64,000 nt of DNA from Fasciolopsis buskii (GCA_008360955.1 LUCM01009331.1:160099-224098), one strand, 5' to 3'; shown: positions 1 through 10,118, counted from the stretch's first letter. Translations and numbers: made by a program. The notes: generated by a model from the sequence alone, not told the origin.

Positions 1-722
1 TCCATCTTTACACATTCACCTATTTCTACTTCCCTCGTCCTATCTTTCTTCCTTTCTCTCGATGTGTCCTTCTATCTATGCTCATCTGTCCGTTTATCTG
101 CACTCCGCTTTATCTAGTTCGCTGTGCAATATTTCCATCCATTTGTACTTCTTCTCTCATACGTAGTGCCTAACTGGTTCAGTTAGAAATGCTCTATAGA
201 CAATGTTCAAACCCATCCTGACATTTATGAATTCACCCGATCATGGTGTTGTCTACTGTATTCTTTCATTTTGTGCTCATGCAAATCTGTGACAGACCGG
301 TGTTATACTGTGTTTGATTACAGTAATCCGTTGAAAGATGCCCAGTAGTTATCAGCTGTGACCCCCAGACGATCGTCGTTGGTTTCTGTCGCAGTTAAAA
401 CGTGGTGAATATGTATTGCCGAGAATTCCGAAAAATCAACTTAGTTGCAGGGCTTCTGCCGTTTCCTACTAGTGAATCTAGCTTTGTTATCCCAGGGTGA
501 ATCACGTCATGGGAAAACTCGTTTAGCAGCCTTCCTTGCCAAGGTAAAATCCTTAATGACTGACTATGATTAATTGGTTCAAATCATGATATTTGAATAT
601 GGAAGTCGCCGGTCAGTCCCTGCCTCCGTTTATCGGTTTCATATTTGACAGTCTTTCAATGGATGCGGCTTCCATTTTGTTATATTGTACACATGGTAAT
701 ATATTCCAAAGTGGAAAAATTC
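1..722. other. No gene seen; ordinary AT-rich intergenic or intronic sequence
   Basis: The first 120 bases are pyrimidine-rich on the plus strand (runs of tctttc/cttcc type). No exon with both splice sites and an open frame stood out, and no recognised repeat was found before the foldback element. Confidence 0.4.
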
Positions 723-1000
723 ATTGTGAATGATATAATATTAATAACACAGCGTTGTTGGTAGATGTAATGCGCCAACGTTTCGACTACCGTGGGTAGT
801 CTTTCCCAAGGCAAGTTTTACAATCAATTTGATTGTAAAACTTGCCTTGAGAAAGACTACCCACGGTAGTCGAAACGTTGGCGCATTACATCTACCAACA
901 ACGCTGTGTTATTAATATTATATCATTCACAATAAAAACCAATACATGGCGCATCGATTTTTCGATACACTTCTTACGTCGTTTGGTCTGGAAAAATTCA
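723..1000 (+). mobile_element. Foldback (inverted-repeat) element, copy 1, with 3' tail
   Basis: Two arms of about 105 bp (723-828 and 829-933) are reverse complements with about one mismatch and almost no loop, both ending in attgtgaat/attcacaat. Each arm contains a 7-bp hairpin (GACTACC-CAC-GGTAGTC on the right arm) followed by GAAACGTTGG. A tail of about 65 bp after the right arm (aaaccaatacatggcgcatc) recurs in the copies at 44.2 kb and 59.2 kb. No transposase is present, so it is non-autonomous or part of a larger retroelement end. Confidence 0.85.
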
Positions 1001-1094
1001 TCATCATAAACTTTCGCTCATGAACCTATCTGACTACCGAATGAAACAAGAAATGGCTGTCAGAGCTGACGGCAATCGCCATTGCCTACAGATT

Positions 1095-1460
1095 TAAAAG
1101 CCTTTATAAAATACTGCATGGCTATTGTCCCTCCGCATGAATGAGCGTCACTCACGCGGATTTGGATCAGGATGGATCTGATGTTGTTGCAACGGTGACC
1201 CTCCGAAATTTAGCTGATTTCGACCATCAAGTTCAGTTTAGTCGACCATTTGAGGCCATATATGGGGACCTAACCCAAACAGTCCGGGTACTCACTCTAG
1301 GCCCACTATATGTACGAAGTCGACTGAGAAAAGCCGACCGAACAATATGGCTACCGACTACAGAGAGACTCACACACACAACGCACACAATCACACAGTT
1401 ATGCACAATTATTTTTCGGATTAATGGGAATCGTGTGACCTCAAGATCAAAGCCCCTATG
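1095..1460 (+). mobile_element. Possible 3' coding fragment of a LINE-like element
   Basis: The plus frame at 1095-1140 reads a KSLYKILHGYCPS-like motif, similar to the segment after the reverse transcriptase of CR1/Jockey-type LINEs. A stop at 1138-1140 separates it from an open stretch (1141-1460) in the same frame that I do not recognise. It lies just downstream of the foldback element. The resemblance is short, so it may be chance. Confidence 0.25.
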
Positions 1461-2535
1461 ACGCACTTGGAAGGAGAATAACGTTTCATCTGTCCCCACT
1501 AATTTTCACACCACGACACTACGTCATACGTACCAACAAATGCGCATATCTGTGTAGAATGTCATTTGTATGCGAACTTTTACGTCTGGTTAAATCCTAG
1601 CATAAACTACAAAGACTAAGCTATGAATATCCGAACTGCCCTCTTCACTTTTCCAGAAAAATAGAACTAATCATTGTTTCCGGGTACGCGTTGAAGACCT
1701 CAAGATCAATATTTAAATTACGATACGTTAGACAAATCAGGATTAACGGCTTGTATTTCTCGAAGAATTTTCATCAGTGTCGTCGAAATTCAACGCCACG
1801 GTGTACCGGAGGCACCATTTTTATTTAATGAATCAAACAATGTTAGCCAGAATTATGAGGTACGCTTCCTGTTGTTAAAGTAGCCAACAATACTTTTCTA
1901 TTCCCATCTACATGCACTATCTTATCCATCGATTGGTCCGGTCTTTATTTTATTTAACACATGATCTGCTATACATCGGAATATTTTTTTCAAGTTTCAT
2001 GCAGTTCAGACCCTGGAATATATGGTTTAGTCATTGGAACCGGACACAAATAAGAATCGGTGGATATCTTTTCCCGCTGAAAGGAACAATCTTTTTTGTC
2101 TTCAACACCAGTATGCACGTGTGTTTTCGTTCGAACTCTTGTGCAATCACTATTTTGTAGTAGAAAACTCACAGTATCATTCGTTGTTTGTTTCAACTAT
2201 ACCCTCTTTGCTTCTCTCGGTGCTTCTAACACATGACCATCTACGCGCGTAGATCGGCAGGGTTCCAGAATCGGAAACCAAATAATAGGGTTTTGCTATT
2301 AATCCACCAGTAACAGTTTCGGTATTAGAAACCCGATTACACTTTACCTCAGTCGTGTTAAAGTGATCAGACTGTAGGCCGTACTGGCAATACAGAGTAA
2401 ACGTAAACTGTGTCCAAAACGTAAAATTCATATCTCAATACACAAATATGACCAGAACTTTGATTGGCCTTCTAGTCCCGTAATGTTGAAACCTATCAGT
2501 AGGGGTCGATTGCTTTGCGCTAGCAGCCAGTAGCC

Positions 2536-2760
2536 GCGCAAATCAATGACGGATGGGTGCAACATCATCATGCGGTGACGTTCAATAAGACGTTCAGAGT
2601 CTGCCCGGTAGCATAATGATAAAGTTGTTTGACTCAAAATCGTTCGTCCCGGGTTCGCGTGTCAGTTCCTAACAAATATGAAACATCTGTACAGTGTTTC
2701 TATGCTTTCTTGACGGTGAGGTAAGCGATGATATCACATGGTGAATTATTTCATGAAAAC
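2536..2760 (+). mobile_element. tRNA-derived SINE, copy A
   Basis: Shares a head (gcaaat..tg.cggat.ggtgcaacatc), a tRNA-like part (cccggtagcataatg...gggttcgcgt, degenerate A and B boxes) and a 3' end (gatgatatcacatggtgaat) with copies at 35.8, 36.1 and 40.2 kb. The pol III A/B boxes and multicopy nature mark it as a SINE. Copy A carries many substitutions. Confidence 0.75.
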
Positions 2761-3253
2761 TTTTGCTATTTATTTTTTCCCTACTCTGCCGAAAAATATT
2801 TGACAGGCGAAAAATTTAGTTTAAGATGCATCTTTGTTTTGTAAGTCTTGAAAGTAATTTCCAATGGTCACTTTTCATTGGCAGTCTGATATCACTCCAC
2901 TACCCCCTTCTGGTTTGCGTGTGTATGTCTGTACTCCCATGAGTCGGATACCAGGTGGATAGTTTACAATTCAGACCAGTTTAGTATTGACAAAGCTTGA
3001 ACACGATACTAAAGATACGGTTTATTCGGAGCAGAAAATGGGGCACATTGTTTTCGGTGTATATGAATAGACACATTATTTTGGGTAATATTAATACAAA
3101 ATTAATAGTGTTATATTCTAGTTATTGTGAAGCGTGGGCGATAGAATCACAATCTGAAATGGAAAGAAAATACGGTAAAGTGCTCTAATGAAGGGGATAA
3201 AATTGTCTTTTGTTCTAACCATGTTTTACCTCGGGTGTACATCTCATTTTCAG

Positions 3254-3367
3254 CGAAGGAAATCCGCTGGTGGAACCTGTCTTGCTGGGAAATGGACAGA
3301 AAGCCAAATATAAATCATTTCCTGTCAAGTTACAAAAATGTATCAAAATCGTACTCAAGAACTGGCA
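3254..3367 (+). CDS. Candidate internal exon, unknown protein
   Basis: Strong acceptor (catctcattttcag) and donor (GGCA/gtaatc). Only the phase-2 frame gives a long compositionally normal peptide of 37 residues (begins EGNPLVEPVLLGNG, ends IKIVLKNW). The exit phase, 2, matches the entry phase of the next exon at 3512. I do not recognise the family. Three thousand bases of flanking sequence hold no other convincing exon of this gene. Confidence 0.45.
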
Positions 3368-3511
3368 GTAATCGTACTGAATTAGTCAGCCACAATGTTC
3401 ACTTGACTTATGATAAGTCACTTGGGTTTTCAAACTATTGATACATAAATTTATATATACATTAGATTTTGTATGCATGGTCCACTCCGGAGAAACCTTG
3501 GTGCCTTACAG

Positions 3512-3659
3512 TTCTGCAGTTAGATATTATGCCACTGGATTAGCTGCATACTTTAGCTTGAGTGATCCTAGGGTTTTAAGGTATCTGGAGGCAATAAACG
3601 ATGAAGTAATCAACTTAATCAGTTGTTATAACGGCAGGTATCCACGAAGACGATATTGA
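3512..3659 (+). CDS. Candidate downstream, possibly terminal, exon
   Basis: Acceptor gtgccttacag, entered in phase 2 as the previous exon requires, joining ...KNW-H to SAVRYYATGLAAYF. A donor (TTAAG/gtatct) at 3580 could end it after DPRVLR; otherwise the frame runs to a stop at 3657-3659. The peptide looks globular (YLEAINDEVINLIS) but is not a family I can name. Confidence 0.4.
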
Positions 3660-3827
3660 TAATCACATATTCTACGGAACGATTTGTTGGTAACGATCGA
3701 ATCAACTTTGCAGCATGGCATCCGTTTTTCTTAGGTTCATCCGTTTTGTCTACGAGCGCCACGGACTATGCGTAAAGTTTCCTTCTTAACCGGACTGTGT
3801 AAGTGAACTGAGATTTGTGCAAATTCT

Positions 3828-4196
3828 TTGTCGTGTATAGTGATGTCAGATGAACACATTGTAGACATATCATGGAGAATGGACGAGAGCTTTGTTTGGC
3901 GTTCTCAGTGGAATATACTTAAAAAGGGTTCCACCAAAATAGCGGGGTGGATCTTTAGTTTATCCGTATTCTGTCCGGTCCACGAGGGGGGGAGGCATGA
4001 ACACAGAAACAAATCAGTCAAACAGAGAGGGAACTTTTGCCTAGTCACAACTGATACTAGCCGATATCCGTATAAACATGAGTATTCATTGGAAAACCAC
4101 CAGGCAAAAATATTCTTTGCCTACCTGAGCGGAAGCTATTCGGGTCAGCAAATGGTGATTCCCAACACAGACAGGATGACAAGCGCAGCATGGTAG
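3828..4196 (+). CDS. Long plus-strand ORF of uncertain reality
   Basis: A 122-codon open frame, with an acceptor-like site (gtgatgtcag) near its 5' side. It overlaps, antisense, the better-bounded hydrophobic minus-strand exon at 4145-4224. Composition is protein-like (Trp, Tyr, Gly present) but there is no recognised motif and no decisive donor. Confidence 0.2.
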   Translation: MSCIVMSDEHIVDISWRMDESFVWRSQWNILKKGSTKIAGWIFSLSVFCPVHEGGRHEHRNKSVKQRGNFCLVTTDTSRYPYKHEYSLENHQAKIFFAYLSGSYSGQQMVIPNTDRMTSAAW

Positions 4197-4224
4197 GACA
4201 CAAACGATCCGGAACTGGGAGTGG
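4145..4224 (-). CDS. Candidate terminal exon with C-terminal hydrophobic tail
   Basis: Excellent acceptor (aatttctgtttcag) on the minus strand. Entered in phase 1, the phase shared by every micro-exon upstream, it reads 25 residues and stops: a Ser/Gly-rich start (TPSSGSF) then about 15 hydrophobic residues (ALVILSVLGITIC). This resembles a GPI-attachment signal or a C-terminal membrane anchor. A second frame (phase 0) is also open to a donor near 4118, so the frame choice rests on phase. Confidence 0.4.
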
Positions 4225-5026
4225 CTGAAACAGAAATTAGTGTATTTAATAATTATTTCAGGCTTCGGCAAAAGTTGTTGATTCGGACTTTAAAATCCTT
4301 CCACTGAAAATCTAGTAAAGTCGTTTTTGCTTAATGGAAGAAGACAAATAAGAAAACACTTTTCAGGTGATACAAGTTCCAATCAATCCTAATTTTTCTA
4401 TATAAGGGTCTTATTTTGTTCCATCAATTAACAATGCGGACAAATCCAAAAACAAAATTTACATTGGGCGTCACAAACCGGGTTAGATCTCACTCACGTG
4501 CACAATGATCACAGTAAGATTGCGATGATTGGTAACTTTCAATTTCCTTTTATTTACCAACTGAAATTTGATATATAAATGAAACGAAAATCCACTGTTC
4601 TAGTATGCCAACCCACTGACTGTGCTCTCAACTATTTTGAAATCCGTTCACAGCTAATGCTCCCTGATCCAGCCTATTCCCGTTTGAATTTGTTCTCACC
4701 AGAGATCGGATGTCAACGAAATTGGATTTATTTTGCCACTTTCAGTCAGTTTCTCAATCGATCGAGCGTTGCAAAACAAAATTTTACTAATTTTATACAA
4801 CAACTCTGACAGATCCCTTTGTTTGTGATCGTGGTTAGGTGGATGGTGTTATTTGGCCTATCGCAACGAAATTCAGCATGAAGGATACGAACTCTCAAAT
4901 GTTCAAGATTGCATAACCATACAGTTGGATGGTGATATGAGTTGCATATATTACATATCAAGCTCACCAATCGTGGACAAACGATAGATAATAGTGACAT
5001 GCTTACTAGTGAAGTAGAAACGATCA

Positions 5027-5032
5027 TTTAAT
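5027..5032 (-). promoter_or_regulatory. Putative ATTAAA polyadenylation signal
   Basis: ATTAAA on the minus strand, about 55 nt after the stop of the terminal exon at 5088-5326. Variant signals of this kind are common; no cleavage-site data. Confidence 0.35.
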
Positions 5033-5087
5033 AAACAAATAGGTGTAAATCGCGCTGGGTTTAGGTATTGTCGAGTGTCGCATGCCA

Positions 5088-5326
5088 TTAACTTAATCTA
5101 AATTTTTCGACTGTTCCGTTTAATGATTCCAGACAATCAGTCAAATTATAACACAAAGGAGGCTTATTCGTTAGAATCATCCCAGAACTGATGAGACAAG
5201 GAGTGATCAATAAGCAATGTGTAATAGCAGAATACAAACTGTGGCAGCAAAACAAAATTGTGATTTTGTTTGCCCGTTCAAACTCACTTTGTTCCTCATA
5301 TGATGGTTCATTTGCCCGGACTTCGC
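5088..5326 (-). CDS. Candidate terminal exon of the micro-exon gene
   Basis: Acceptor tatccttcattag. Entered in phase 1 it is open for 78 residues to a stop. It starts acidic with a tyrosine (EVRANEPSYEEQSEFERANK) and then turns hydrophobic and Cys-rich (ITILFCCHSLYSAITHCLLI). The acidic, YE-containing start matches the style of the exons at 6032-6268, which supports membership of the same gene. The hydrophobic block could be a membrane segment. Confidence 0.45.
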
Positions 5327-5654
5327 CTAATGAAGGATACAGTGGACATGTAGTTCTGCAAATCAAAACTACCTTTCGATATTTATTTTAAATTAGTTTA
5401 AATCAGTTGGACGATGTTTCCGGAAAAAGTCGCTCCAATAAACAACTCAATGCGATAAAGGATAGGTAGTGATGAGGTTCAGACTTCTCACGGTCATGTT
5501 TAACCAGTCGAATGATGGTGGACTGTCAACACTGTGTGCACTCTACTGATTGCTCTTCGAACGTAACAGATTCCGGGAAGTGATAACCGTAAACCATTGT
5601 GCTGTGAGGTTTGAACCAAGAAACAGTGAGGCCTACTCTAAGGATTATCAGTGA

Positions 5655-5866
5655 TCAAATAATTTTTTGAGTATCAAATGAGACAAAGTTTAACCTAGAG
5701 AAACAGACAACAGGAAGTGCGGATGCCAAGCAGTTCTCATCCTGGGCCGCGGAATGTGAAAACGTGCAACACAGATCGAATAAGGCACCTGGAACTCGAT
5801 AGCATTTGAAAAATACTAATCCGGTGGTGCATTTAGAGACTGACTGAAGTTCTTCCTCGGTAGCTC
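5655..5866 (-). CDS. Micro-exon gene exon, 78 nt or read-through terminal
   Basis: Acceptor gatgccgatag, entered in phase 1. Spliced at CCAG/gtgcc (5789) it is 78 nt, a multiple of three, reading ATEEELQSVSKCTTGLVFF then KCYRVP. Without splicing the same frame runs on to a stop at 5655-5657, giving a Cys-rich end (FDLCCTFSHS). Two C-termini are therefore possible. Follows the 63-nt exon in frame. Confidence 0.5.
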
Positions 5867-6031
5867 CTATCGGCATCAAACAAAAATAAACAACATTACT
5901 GAGCACAAAATTAGTGGATTATTTGTTTATCTTTCAATTTATAATTTCTTATTTCTTATCGAGAACAAAACAGTGAAGTTTTCAACGTATTCAACTCAAT
6001 TGATTATGGAATGCCGAAAAATCAAGTTTAC

Positions 6032-6094
6032 CTTTTTCATATTCAGATCTACTGGGTTCTTGTGGAGTGTGGTCCTCCCTTCTCGAAATGGGAG
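6032..6094 (-). CDS. Micro-exon, 63 nt
   Basis: Bounded by tttatctttcaag and AAAAG/gtaaac. In phase 1 it encodes APISRREDHTPQEPSRSEY plus EK: charged, proline-containing, with a YE motif. Symmetrical (1-1), so it can be included or skipped without changing frame. Confidence 0.6.
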
Positions 6095-6217
6095 CTTGAA
6101 AGATAAATAAAATAAAAGTAATTAGTTTTTTTTGTTTCGTATCGCGCGCAACGAAATGTTTTCAAAGGGTAACCGAACAAAATGACAAACTGCTTTCACC
6201 CGTTACAATTATCTTAC

Positions 6218-6268
6218 CTTCATAGTCCAGTTTGGATTCGTTTATTTCTTGGTCTACCTCAGGTCCCT
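6218..6268 (-). CDS. Micro-exon, 51 nt
   Basis: Near-ideal sites: ttttcttttacag and GAAG/gtaaga. Phase 1-1. Encodes GPEVDQEINESKLDYE, strongly acidic with a DYE motif at its end. The frame joins both neighbours without a stop. Confidence 0.62.
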
Positions 6269-6795
6269 CTGTAAAAGAAAAAAATCAATACAATCCTAAT
6301 TGCATGATCCTGTCAACTTCGTCCGGGTAATTGTTTTGCGTCTCACGTTTGTTACCCTTTGTTATTGGAAAGAAAAACTCACTAAATTTTTGTTTTCTAG
6401 ATGCTAAGAATTTCTGTCCTATTTTAACATGGGTGATTTAACAACTGCGATGTGTGCTTTGCGATTTACTGTCCTCCGCCTAGAGCTTGATTGGTGTAAG
6501 CACCGGCGGAGAATATTTTTTCTATCGAAGGTCTTCTTATGTGAATGCATTCCATTGATTCGACACAGTGAGCCCCGTGTTCTGTCTTCCACTGATGGTA
6601 CAAGGCTCTAATTGTGGCACAATGCCAATGGCATGCCGGTAGAAGAAAACTGGATTACGAGTCTCGCTGTAATAATGAGGCACTTTAAAAATAGACCTAT
6701 ATTTGTAGGGTCCAAATTTGCTTTTTTAAAACTGGAACAACACTGAAAGGTAGGGCTTTACGCTTTTGTACACGGACATGGGGAAAAAATGGTAC

Positions 6796-6837
6796 CTGTG
6801 CTGGGAACCACGGGCTCTTGGTCTTCACGATCCCCAC
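6796..6837 (-). CDS. Micro-exon, 42 nt
   Basis: Acceptor ccatctacttttgcag, donor ACAG/gtacca. Phase 1-1. Encodes GDREDQEPVVPST, acidic with a QEP motif also seen in the 63-nt exon (PQEP). Other frames of this exon give a stop or an unrelated basic peptide. Confidence 0.6.
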
Positions 6838-8467
6838 CTGCAAAAGTAGATGGACGAGAGATGTTGAAACTGAACACATGCCCTAGCGTAACGGTATTTC
6901 GAATGTTCCCCTACAGGCTATAGGCACCGGTTTGTAAACATATAAACATACGGACGTGAGTGGTCACACGATTGATTTTGCAAGTAGATTCGGACGGAGC
7001 TGAACAAACTATGGTGAACAAGGTTTCTTATTTTAGATGCTATATTAAGAAAGAATAGAGGGTCACTCTTTATCTAAAACTTCCTTTCGTCATTGATTAA
7101 TCAAAACCAAAGATCTATCCAACTGTAGCAATCTAAATACGAACATTTTGGCGAGTAGATCGACCAGGCATTACAAGTAAGCATCCACAGTGGTAGCAAG
7201 TTTTTATATACTATAAAAGTACGGTGATTAACAGTTCATTCGGGAGATGCGCAGTTCAGGCACGGGTTTTTCAGACTGTGGACGGATAGGATGTGGGATG
7301 AAAGCAACCTATCGATGGTTTTAAGCTTAGCTGGGATCATATCCCGTGATTCAGTCTCATTCAGTTCGACTAAATTTATTTTTTTGTGAGAATTGCACGT
7401 GTGGTTTGCTTCTGCTATTCAGAATTTCAAGAAATAACTGGCGAAATAAACATAGCTCATAATGTGCTCGTGCACTGATTGAACAAATAGATTTTTGTAC
7501 TGTTATTTCGACGGTAATTCCAATTTGAGCTAGGCCAACAGCAAGTAGTTAGGAGCCGGGAGGTTGCATTTTTATTTTACTGAATAGCAAGGAATCTTTT
7601 CACAGGTTCAATTGTTGGATGGCACAGGCTAGCCTGATATGGACTGCCTGAAGCAATTTTCTGTGGATAAGGTCATTCCGTTCGCAATGACAATTGTGTA
7701 CTTGTGTGAGGCACGAGTGGCAAACGATTTGAAGTGACCGACGAGACATTTCGCATTTCAACAGTCGCGTATTTGGTTGTCTACTAGTTAGACAGTATAG
7801 CCTCCTAGCTAAACACTGGTGTGACAATTTCTGCAACAAAGTTTCAGGAATGCCCGTCATAAACACAAACATTTTATGTAAACCTCTTGGCTTAATACGT
7901 ACGAAAAGGTATGTTTAATTTGATGTCGGAAATACTTGCTTCTTCAGAGAAGCGTTAACATGTCAATAGTTGACATTTTGGTTGACCACTAATTTGAAGC
8001 GAAGTGTCGCACACTGGTCTTCATCACATTGGCAGATCTGATTTCCTTACCATCTAGGCACTGTGATCACAAAAATCACGAATATTTCATCTTCAACCAC
8101 AAAACGAAGATGACAGTGGCCAGGTCGAATTCGGATAGAAGTAAATTGGTATAGCTACTCTGTGAATTTATTTCCACGTGCGAGGTTTGAACAGGATGAC
8201 GGTGAGAAAGTGTAGGTAAGAGATGAACTTCAGCTGTGTTTCTAATATTACTACCAATGCCACTACTACTACTAATATGATTATTATTTCTACCACTACC
8301 ATTCAGCAATTTATCCTCGGCTAACCAATTAAATGAAATGTTTAAGTACACTTTATTTATTCCCCTCAAATTTTCGAGAACCTAAAGGCCACGTTATTCG
8401 TCTGCTGAACAAAACACCAAAGTGACAGTTATTTTGTTGAAAATTTGATGCATTTAATGGTACTTAC
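6838..8467 (-). other. Large intron; no further in-frame micro-exon found
   Basis: Scanned on the minus strand for short acceptor-donor pairs. A 12-nt candidate (7264-7275) and a 10-nt candidate (8047-8056) were found and rejected on frame grounds. An antisense-neutral ORF at 7600-7872 (minus) has no supporting sites. Confidence 0.35.
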
Positions 8468-8539
8468 CCGATTTCATATTCAATACGGTCATCACTGGAA
8501 AATGTAATATGAAAGACAACAATGAGCTCATTTGAATAA
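8468..8539 (-). CDS. Micro-exon with two in-frame 3' splice sites, 27 or 72 nt; possible signal peptide
   Basis: One donor (ATCGG/gtaagt, ideal). Two good acceptors 45 nt apart (actagtttttcag before 8539, ttacattttccag before 8494) give 72- or 27-nt exons, both in phase 1. The longer form contains an ATG at 8531 starting MSSLLSFILHFPVMTVLNMK, a typical signal peptide that would lead straight into the acidic micro-exons. The short form only inserts VMTVLNMKS. Confidence 0.5.
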
Positions 8540-8645
8540 CTGAAAAACTAGTAATTTCCTCGCACCGCAATGTATAAACAAGTGTTGTCGTGATTTGCCG
8601 GCAGTCTGGTCACCTCTGCAGTCCGCGGCGGTCAAGTAGACTTAC

Positions 8646-8654
8646 CGTTAGTCT
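8646..8654 (-). CDS. Micro-exon, 9 nt
   Basis: Only nine bases (AGACTAACG) between an ideal acceptor (actgattttttcag) and ideal donor (gtaagt). Phase 1 gives E-T-N (phase 2 would create a stop). Too short for any ORF caller; its support is the two splice sites and the shared phase. Confidence 0.45.
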
Positions 8655-8935
8655 CTGAAAAAATCAGTAGCTTTTAGAATGCAAGATGTGCCGGTCATTT
8701 TGGTGGCAGATCGCAGAGGTTATTGTCCGGCTTACCACTTCATCGGACCGGGTGGAGACCACACGTGCTTTTATGCCAACCACCGCCTCATGATCTAGGT
8801 TGTCGCTCTCCCACTCCAACTTTGCGGAGCAGTCCACAGTCTACCGGGATAGACATTACCAACGTATTCCTACGTTAACCATATGACAAAAGACTGATTA
8901 AGATCATTAACTTCCAAGTGATTCATCGTGTAACA

Positions 8936-9210
8936 TCAAAACCTTTTAATATACTGTATCACTAACGGGTCACAACGGCGTCTCGATCCATCTGAACACC
9001 ACCCCGCGCAGTCGGATTCCGAAATGCTTGTTGCAGAAGATACGGGAATGTGGTGCAGCTGGGATCCAAGTTGTAAGATTGCAGCGTCCCTTTGTCGTAG
9101 GTCAAAATGAACGAAACACCGACAAATCCGTTCAGATTGAACAAGTTCACAGTGCTGAGAGAAACTTGATCGCGTGAAAACATCGGATTGATCATTGTGT
9201 GGATACCGGG
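8936..9210 (-). CDS. Ambiguous exon candidate, two long open frames
   Basis: Strong acceptor (cttgctttgctttcatcag). Phase 1, the phase of the chain, is open to a stop at 8936 (contains SESDCAGWCSDGSRRRCD). Phase 0 is open to 8962 and looks more like a folded domain (VNLFNLNGFVGVSFILTYDK). If phase 1 is used it would end the protein here as an alternative terminal exon; if phase 0, it does not join the micro-exons. Confidence 0.3.
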
Positions 9211-9359
9211 CTGATGAAAGCAAAGCAAGACAGATTTGGGGAGCTAATCTAGGCGAGATGGAACCCGATCGGACATCCAAACCAAGACAGTGACAAAAAG
9301 GATAATTTTCTTATCCATGAACTGCGAACTAACGTTGGCAGGTGGTGAGATTTACTTAC

Positions 9360-9530
9360 CATTCGAAATAAGCCCGATTCTACAGTTTGTATGTTCAGTG
9401 TGTCCTTCATTGCGAACGGAACTCGACTTCCATTGACCATTAGTGTCCCTCGAACCGCGAAATCTCGATGGAAAACAACAAAACGTTGACAAAGATAATA
9501 AAAAAGCTAAACGAATAATGCCAGTTGCTG
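9360..9530 (-). CDS. 171-nt symmetrical exon with hydrophobic segment
   Basis: Acceptor gtttatatttttcag, donor AATG/gtaagt. Phase 1-1. Begins with a hydrophobic stretch (ATGIIRLAFLLSLSTFCCF) and continues basic/polar (SRFRGSRDTNGQW ... CRIGLISN). The exon has no in-frame ATG, so the hydrophobic part is a transmembrane segment or a signal peptide started in an upstream micro-exon. It is the largest exon of the symmetrical series. Confidence 0.55.
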
Positions 9531-9941
9531 CTGAAAAATATAAACTGTAGAGTAAGCTCTTTCTTTTACGCTAGGTAAGACAATCAGATACACTCTTATT
9601 ACATGATGAAACAAAAGAATGTTATTTGTGATCTTATTTATGGGAACACAAGTAGGCAACACGCTGAATCCATACATCCCCAGGTGATCACCTCGAGAAT
9701 GTCCAATCGCGGACCAATGATAGGATAATTACACCTCATGAATAGAAAATTGCACAACATTTTACAGTTTACTTTTAAAATTTCCGTAGTCAATTAGTTG
9801 ATATTAAACAGCCCAAAATGCGTCTCGCCATCGAAGAAAGTTTCCAAGTGATTTCACTACAAAGGAAAGGTAAAGAAATTCGACCATTCTGAGATTAGCA
9901 ACCTCCGATTAGGTTTGGCAAATTTTGTGAAACGGACTTAC

Positions 9942-9962
9942 CAACTGCACTTGAATCCCAAT
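9942..9962 (-). CDS. Micro-exon, 21 nt
   Basis: Between cttttccctcgtttag and GTTG/gtaagt. Phase 1-1, encodes WDSSAV flanked by split codons (D before, A after). Joins the 18-nt exon and the 171-nt exon without a stop. Confidence 0.55.
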
Positions 9963-10118
9963 CTAAACGAGGGAAAAGTAATACAATGAGCTGACAAATC
10001 ACTGCATGGCTAAACTGTTAAGTAACTACTCAGAGAACTAAAACGGAACATGGTGATCCAAAAAATATTCACCTTTGACGCAACTACTGCCTGCGCGAAT
10101 TACGAACTATCAACTTAC

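Noticed and set aside
1233..1499. Minus ORF of 88 codons
   Set aside because: Antisense shadow of the plus frame that may belong to a LINE remnant.
7264..7275. 12-nt minus micro-exon
   Set aside because: In the required phase 1 it creates a TGA stop; the donor is poor.
8047..8056. 10-nt minus micro-exon between gtgatcacag and gtaagg
   Set aside because: Length is not a multiple of three and it breaks the phase-1 series; the acceptor tract is weak.
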